A DNA stretch of 64,000 nucleotides from an uncultured Allomuricauda sp. (GTDB taxonomy: Bacteria; Bacteroidota; Bacteroidia; Flavobacteriales; Flavobacteriaceae): NCBI RefSeq assembly GCF_947499695.1, contig NZ_CANMPQ010000002.1, positions 1,112,234-1,176,233 on the forward strand. The letters are read 5' to 3'. The notes beneath the pieces were generated by a model that saw only the letters and a program-made list of their open reading frames with translations, had not been told where the DNA came from and did no database searches. The position numbers and the translations under genes are program-made. Shown here piece after piece: positions 60,870-64,000 of this stretch. How positions within the stretch are numbered: position 1 is the first letter of the stretch; every line of letters begins with the position of its first letter.

Positions 60870-61466
60870 TTAGATATCCAGTGTCAACTGTTCGGGTAAT
60901 TGCCTGAAACTTTTTCTGTGGTATTTGGTCAATCCGTGCTTTCTAATGGCCTCACGATGCTCTTTGGTGGGATAACCTTTATTCTTAATCCAATTATACA
61001 TTGGGAACTCTTCATGAATTTTGGCCATATAAGCATCCCGATGTGTTTTGGCCAGCACCGAAGCTGCTGCAATACTCATATACTTACCGTCCCCTTTGAT
61101 GATGCATTCATGTGAAATGGACTGGAAAGGTTTAAAACGATTGCCATCGACCAAAATAAAACTAGGAGGTCCTTTTAATTTTTCTAGGGCTCTATGCATT
61201 GCCAAAATAGATGCATTCAGGATATTGATTTTATCAATTTCCTCCTCAAAAACATGGCATACGGCAAAGCTTAGCGCTTCCTCTTCTAAAATTGGGCGTA
61301 ATTGCTCCCTTTTTAGTTCTGATAATTGCTTGGAATCATTTAATATGGAATTGCTAAACCCCTCAGGTAATATAATTGCTCCTGCTGTCACCGGTCCTGC
61401 CAAGCAACCCCTTCCGGCTTCGTCGGTTCCAGCTTCGTTGGTATGTTTAAAAAAGTGTTCAAGCAT
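60870..61466 (-). CDS. rnhB: Ribonuclease HII
   Basis: A 198-residue enzyme. It cuts the RNA strand of RNA-DNA hybrids, removing ribonucleotides from DNA. The signature [20 protein letters not shown] carries the first catalytic Asp-Glu pair near residue 16. ILVDGNRF provides a further aspartate near residue 105, and [17 protein letters not shown] supplies the last near residue 135. The [20 protein letters not shown] block is typical. Length and motifs are canonical. It starts divergently from the porin gene 134 bases away. Confidence 0.97.
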   Translation of the reverse strand: MLEHFFKHTNEAGTDEAGRGCLAGPVTAGAIILPEGFSNSILNDSKQLSELKREQLRPILEEEALSFAVCHVFEEEIDKINILNASILAMHRALEKLKGPPSFILVDGNRFKPFQSISHECIIKGDGKYMSIAAASVLAKTHRDAYMAKIHEEFPMYNWIKNKGYPTKEHREAIRKHGLTKYHRKSFRQLPEQLTLDI

Positions 61467-61574
61467 TGATTTACAATGGAGAAAAAACCAGCAAAAATGG
61501 GCTAATGTTAAAGTTGTCCAATATTATTGATTTTTGCGGTATAAACTTTCACATTTCTTTAGAAACAAAACATA

Positions 61575-61582
61575 TACCTTTG
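61575..61582 (+). promoter_or_regulatory. -7 element of the putative porin promoter
   Basis: TACCTTTG matches TAnnTTTG. Transcription would start near 61586, giving a leader of about 15 bases to the ATG at 61601. The -33 element is not clear. Confidence 0.5.
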
Positions 61583-61600
61583 CCTGACCAATAATACGGA

Positions 61601-63622
61601 ATGAGATTTTTAGTATTTGCCCTTCTCCTTTTGGTGAGTTCAACTTTATCTGCCCAACAAGACTCGTTACCCCCTGTAAAGGAAGTGGATTCGATAAGTA
61701 AAGTCGAAACCGAAGAAATAAGGGATTCTATAAAGACGAAAAAACCGAGTTTTCGAATTCCCGAGAAAGTTGAAAAGGAAAAGGATAGCGTCTTTATAAC
61801 GGACTACAAAATCATCTCCTACTACAGAGACACTACATCTGTGGATACCACTCTGACCATTAAAAAGGAATACAAATACAATTATATAAGAGAGGATGAC
61901 TTTGAGTTGATGCCTTTTTCAAATATTGGTCAACCTTATAATGTTTTGGGTAGAACCTTTTCAAAAAATACACAATACCCTCAAATAGGGGCAGTAGCTA
62001 AGCATTATAATTATTTTGAGATAGAGGATATCAATTATTACAATGTTCCTACCCCAATGACAGAACTGATGTTTAAGACCACTTTGGAGCAAGGACAATT
62101 GTTGGATGCACTTTTAGCATTTAATTTTAACAGGAGATTTAATGTGTCTGTAGCCTTCAAAGGTTTTAGGTCATTAGGTAAATACCGATTTAATCAATCG
62201 CAATCTGGAAACTTTAGAACCTCATTTAACTATAGTAATAAAAAGGGTAATTATAGCCTAAGGGGACATATTGCAGCCCAGGATATTGAAGCTGAAGAAA
62301 ACGGTGGATTGTTAAATCGTGATCAGTTTGAAGATACCACAACGGACGATTTCACTGATAGAGCGAGAGTTGATGTGCGATACACCGACGCCAATAATAG
62401 AATTTTAGGAAAAAGATACTATTTGGACCAAGAATTAAAGCTTTTCCGTGCGAAAGATTCCACTACAACCCAACCAACTGCTTTGGCAATTGGACATGAG
62501 TTCAATTATGAAACAAAATTTTATGATTTTACACAAACATCACAGAACAGCGCCTTTGGGGATGACCCTTTTGTTGCGCCCATTGAAGATAGGGCGCGGC
62601 TTAAAACTATGTTCAATCAGGGGTCGATAAGGTTTTCGAACAAGACATTGGGCGAAGTGAAAGGGTGGGCCAGTCTCTATAACTATAACTACTTTTTTAA
62701 TAGTATCCTGATAACAGATTCCGGCACGATTCAAAATCAATTCAAAGGAGAAGAAATTGCGGTCGGTGGAAGCTATACCAAGAACTTTGGTAGACTTCTG
62801 TTGAAGGGGAATGTCAATTATAATGTTTCTGGAGAATTAGGAGGAAGCAATTTTAATGCATTAGCAGAATATAGAATCAATGATAATTATACAATAACGG
62901 GTGGTGTTCACGCCTCATCACGGATGCCGAACTTTAATTATCTGTTATATCAGAGCGATTACCAAAACTATAACTGGCAAAATACAGATTCGTTCGATAA
63001 GCAGGAAACCCAAAGCATCCGTTTTGGATTTAACTCAAGAAAATGGGGCCATCTTCAAGCTGAATACAGTGCATTGGATAACTACACCTATTTTGAATCC
63101 ATTGCCACAGAAGAACAAATTGACAATGCACAAGAAACAGCGTTTGTAAAACCTTTTCAACAATCAGAGACAATTAATCACTTGAGGGTTAAATATTCCA
63201 ATCAACTTGAATGGAGGAGATGGACGCTGACCAATACGGTACTCTATCAGGAGGTCGCACAAGATAATCAGGTATTGAATCTGCCGCAACTCATTACTAG
63301 GAACTCGCTATATTTTTCAAAAGATGTTTTCAAAAAGGCCATGTTCTTGCAGACTGGGGTCACCTTTAAATACTTCACCTCATATAATATGAATGCGTAC
63401 AATCCGTTACTGGGCGAATTCTATATTCAAAATAGGGAAGAATTTGGCGCATATCCATTATTGGATGTTTTTATAAATGCCAAAGTGAGGCAAACAAGGA
63501 TTTATTTGAAGGCAGAACATCTGAATTCCATCTTTTCAGAACCCAATTACTATTCAGCACCAAACTATCCGTATCGCGATTTTGTAATTCGTTTTGGATT
63601 GGTCTGGAATTTCTTTTCTTAA
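61601..63622 (+). CDS. Putative porin (beta-barrel outer membrane protein)
   Basis: A 673-residue protein with a signal peptide (FLVFALLLLVSSTLSAQQDS, cleavage near residue 19). A charged periplasmic linker (SKVETEEIRDSIKTKKPSFR) is followed by a long beta-barrel with strands alternating aromatic residues, such as NVSVAFKGFRSLGKYRFNQS, NYSLRGHIAAQDIEAEENGG and YRINDNYTITGGVHASSRMP, closing with YRDFVIRFGLVWNFFS, whose terminal aromatic is the Bam signal. This fits the Bacteroidota putative porin family (PF14121 type). It should form a channel in the outer membrane; solute unknown. Confidence 0.9.
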   Translation: MRFLVFALLLLVSSTLSAQQDSLPPVKEVDSISKVETEEIRDSIKTKKPSFRIPEKVEKEKDSVFITDYKIISYYRDTTSVDTTLTIKKEYKYNYIREDDFELMPFSNIGQPYNVLGRTFSKNTQYPQIGAVAKHYNYFEIEDINYYNVPTPMTELMFKTTLEQGQLLDALLAFNFNRRFNVSVAFKGFRSLGKYRFNQSQSGNFRTSFNYSNKKGNYSLRGHIAAQDIEAEENGGLLNRDQFEDTTTDDFTDRARVDVRYTDANNRILGKRYYLDQELKLFRAKDSTTTQPTALAIGHEFNYETKFYDFTQTSQNSAFGDDPFVAPIEDRARLKTMFNQGSIRFSNKTLGEVKGWASLYNYNYFFNSILITDSGTIQNQFKGEEIAVGGSYTKNFGRLLLKGNVNYNVSGELGGSNFNALAEYRINDNYTITGGVHASSRMPNFNYLLYQSDYQNYNWQNTDSFDKQETQSIRFGFNSRKWGHLQAEYSALDNYTYFESIATEEQIDNAQETAFVKPFQQSETINHLRVKYSNQLEWRRWTLTNTVLYQEVAQDNQVLNLPQLITRNSLYFSKDVFKKAMFLQTGVTFKYFTSYNMNAYNPLLGEFYIQNREEFGAYPLLDVFINAKVRQTRIYLKAEHLNSIFSEPNYYSAPNYPYRDFVIRFGLVWNFFS

Positions 63623-63709
63623 AATTTTACAAAGCTTAAATAATTTGTTGTTGAAAAACAGTGCTTTACGAAGGAAGATGATTTTTTGAAAAAAAATAGT
63701 TCAAAACTA

Positions 63710-63741
63710 TTTGCGGAGAAAAAATAACCTGCCTATATTTG
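63710..63741 (+). promoter_or_regulatory. rRNA operon promoter
   Basis: TTTG at 63710-63713 and TATATTTG at 63734-63741, with a 20-base spacer, are an excellent match to the Bacteroidota consensus. Transcription would start near 63745, about 196 bases before the 16S 5' end. No gene is present in the 318 bases between the porin stop and 16S; they hold this promoter and the leader. Confidence 0.8.
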
Positions 63742-63783
63742 CACCCGCTTAGCTGATAAGGCTGGGTGATTTCTGAGGGGTTT

Positions 63784-63811
63784 TGGTCATGGGATATGGG
63801 CCATTTTTTTT
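63784..63811 (+). terminator. Terminator-like hairpin in the rRNA leader
   Basis: TGGTCAT (63784-63790) pairs with ATGGGCCA (63796-63103 side, i.e. 63796-63803) with one bulge and one G-U pair, and is followed by eight T's (63804-63811). It lies between the promoter and the 16S gene, so it would stop transcription unless antitermination occurs. Confidence 0.45.
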
Positions 63812-63940
63812 CTCTTGGATATATTGAAGAAGTTCATTTGACATATTGTATAGACAGCGTAAAAGAGAACAAAGAACCATTTTGATGTCAAGGACTGGGA
63901 TTTGTCGTTTAGTGGGATATCGAATAGATATTTAACGATA

Positions 63941-64000
63941 GACAATGAAGAGTTTGATCCTGGCTCAGGATGAACGCTAGCGGCAGGCCTAACACATGCA
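63941..64000 (+). rRNA. rrs: 16S ribosomal RNA, 5' end
   Basis: The sequence from TGAAGAGTTTGATCCTGGCT onward (63945) is the universal 16S start, and CAGGATGAACGCTAGCGGCA with GGCCTAACACATGCA is of Bacteroidota type. The mature 5' end is placed by comparison with E. coli numbering, so it may shift by a few bases. Only 60 bases are inside the window; an rRNA operon continues to the right. Confidence 0.97.

Overview
This is chromosomal DNA of a member of the Flavobacteriaceae (Bacteroidota), probably a marine Muricauda/Maribacter-like genus. I am confident of the family and not of the genus. The evidence is low GC, Bacteroidota-type promoters (TAnnTTTG at -7), FecR/ECF-sigma/TonB receptor signalling, many Bacteroidota-specific families (GSCFA, DUF6090, DUF4230, DUF5522, DUF6607, HmuY, putative porin, DUF5117-type metalloprotease), and a 16S rRNA start of flavobacterial type at the right edge. 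I saw no transposase, integrase, phage gene, CRISPR array or tRNA.

Layout. 1-5.3 kb is a conserved block: two TPM-domain proteins, LemA, a MerR regulator and an M23 peptidase on the minus strand, diverging from alaS. 5.3-12.5 kb holds a DUF6090 protein, a GSCFA protein, two LytS-type histidine kinases (the first with a degenerate ATPase domain), DUF4230 and an M61/M1-like peptidase with a PDZ domain. 12.5-19.8 kb holds aromatic amino acid hydroxylase with a divergent Lrp regulator, small envelope proteins, a PLP deaminase-like enzyme, a glucosaminidase/LysM protein and hemL. 19.8-24.1 kb holds an MFS carrier, a membrane protein, and a TetR gene flanked by two matching palindromic operators ahead of a secreted alpha/beta hydrolase and an NTF2-like protein. 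24.1-29.3 kb is a heme/iron uptake locus (TonB receptor, HmuY, DoxX) divergent from a DUF6607 gene across an iron-box-like palindrome, followed by a PchR-like AraC regulator. 29.3-35.5 kb holds a class III cyclase, small membrane proteins, an NmrA-like protein, and a SatD/DUF3307 pair preceded by three operators at an exact 28-bp period.

35.6-39.9 kb holds a large zinc protease and two adjacent genes for secreted acidic proteins built from a repeated LPEGFDPY module, which I do not recognise as a named family. 39.9-49.6 kb holds a DASS anion transporter, an AraC regulator, a flavin amine oxidase, an SDR, and a TonB receptor/FecR pair divergent from its ECF sigma gene. 49.6-63.6 kb is mostly housekeeping and envelope: amidohydrolase, lysS, thioredoxin, a membrane-tethered LuxR regulator, a Pmp3 protein, lipB, an OmpA protein, a large lipoprotein, rnhB and a putative porin. 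It ends with the promoter, leader and first 60 bases of an rRNA operon.

The observations I rate highest are the LPEGFDPY repeat proteins with a shared 3' element, the SatD operator array, a small membrane gene interrupted exactly at a T_TTT_TTT slippery heptamer, the degenerate kinase beside an intact one, and apparently leaderless promoters at tetR and lipB.
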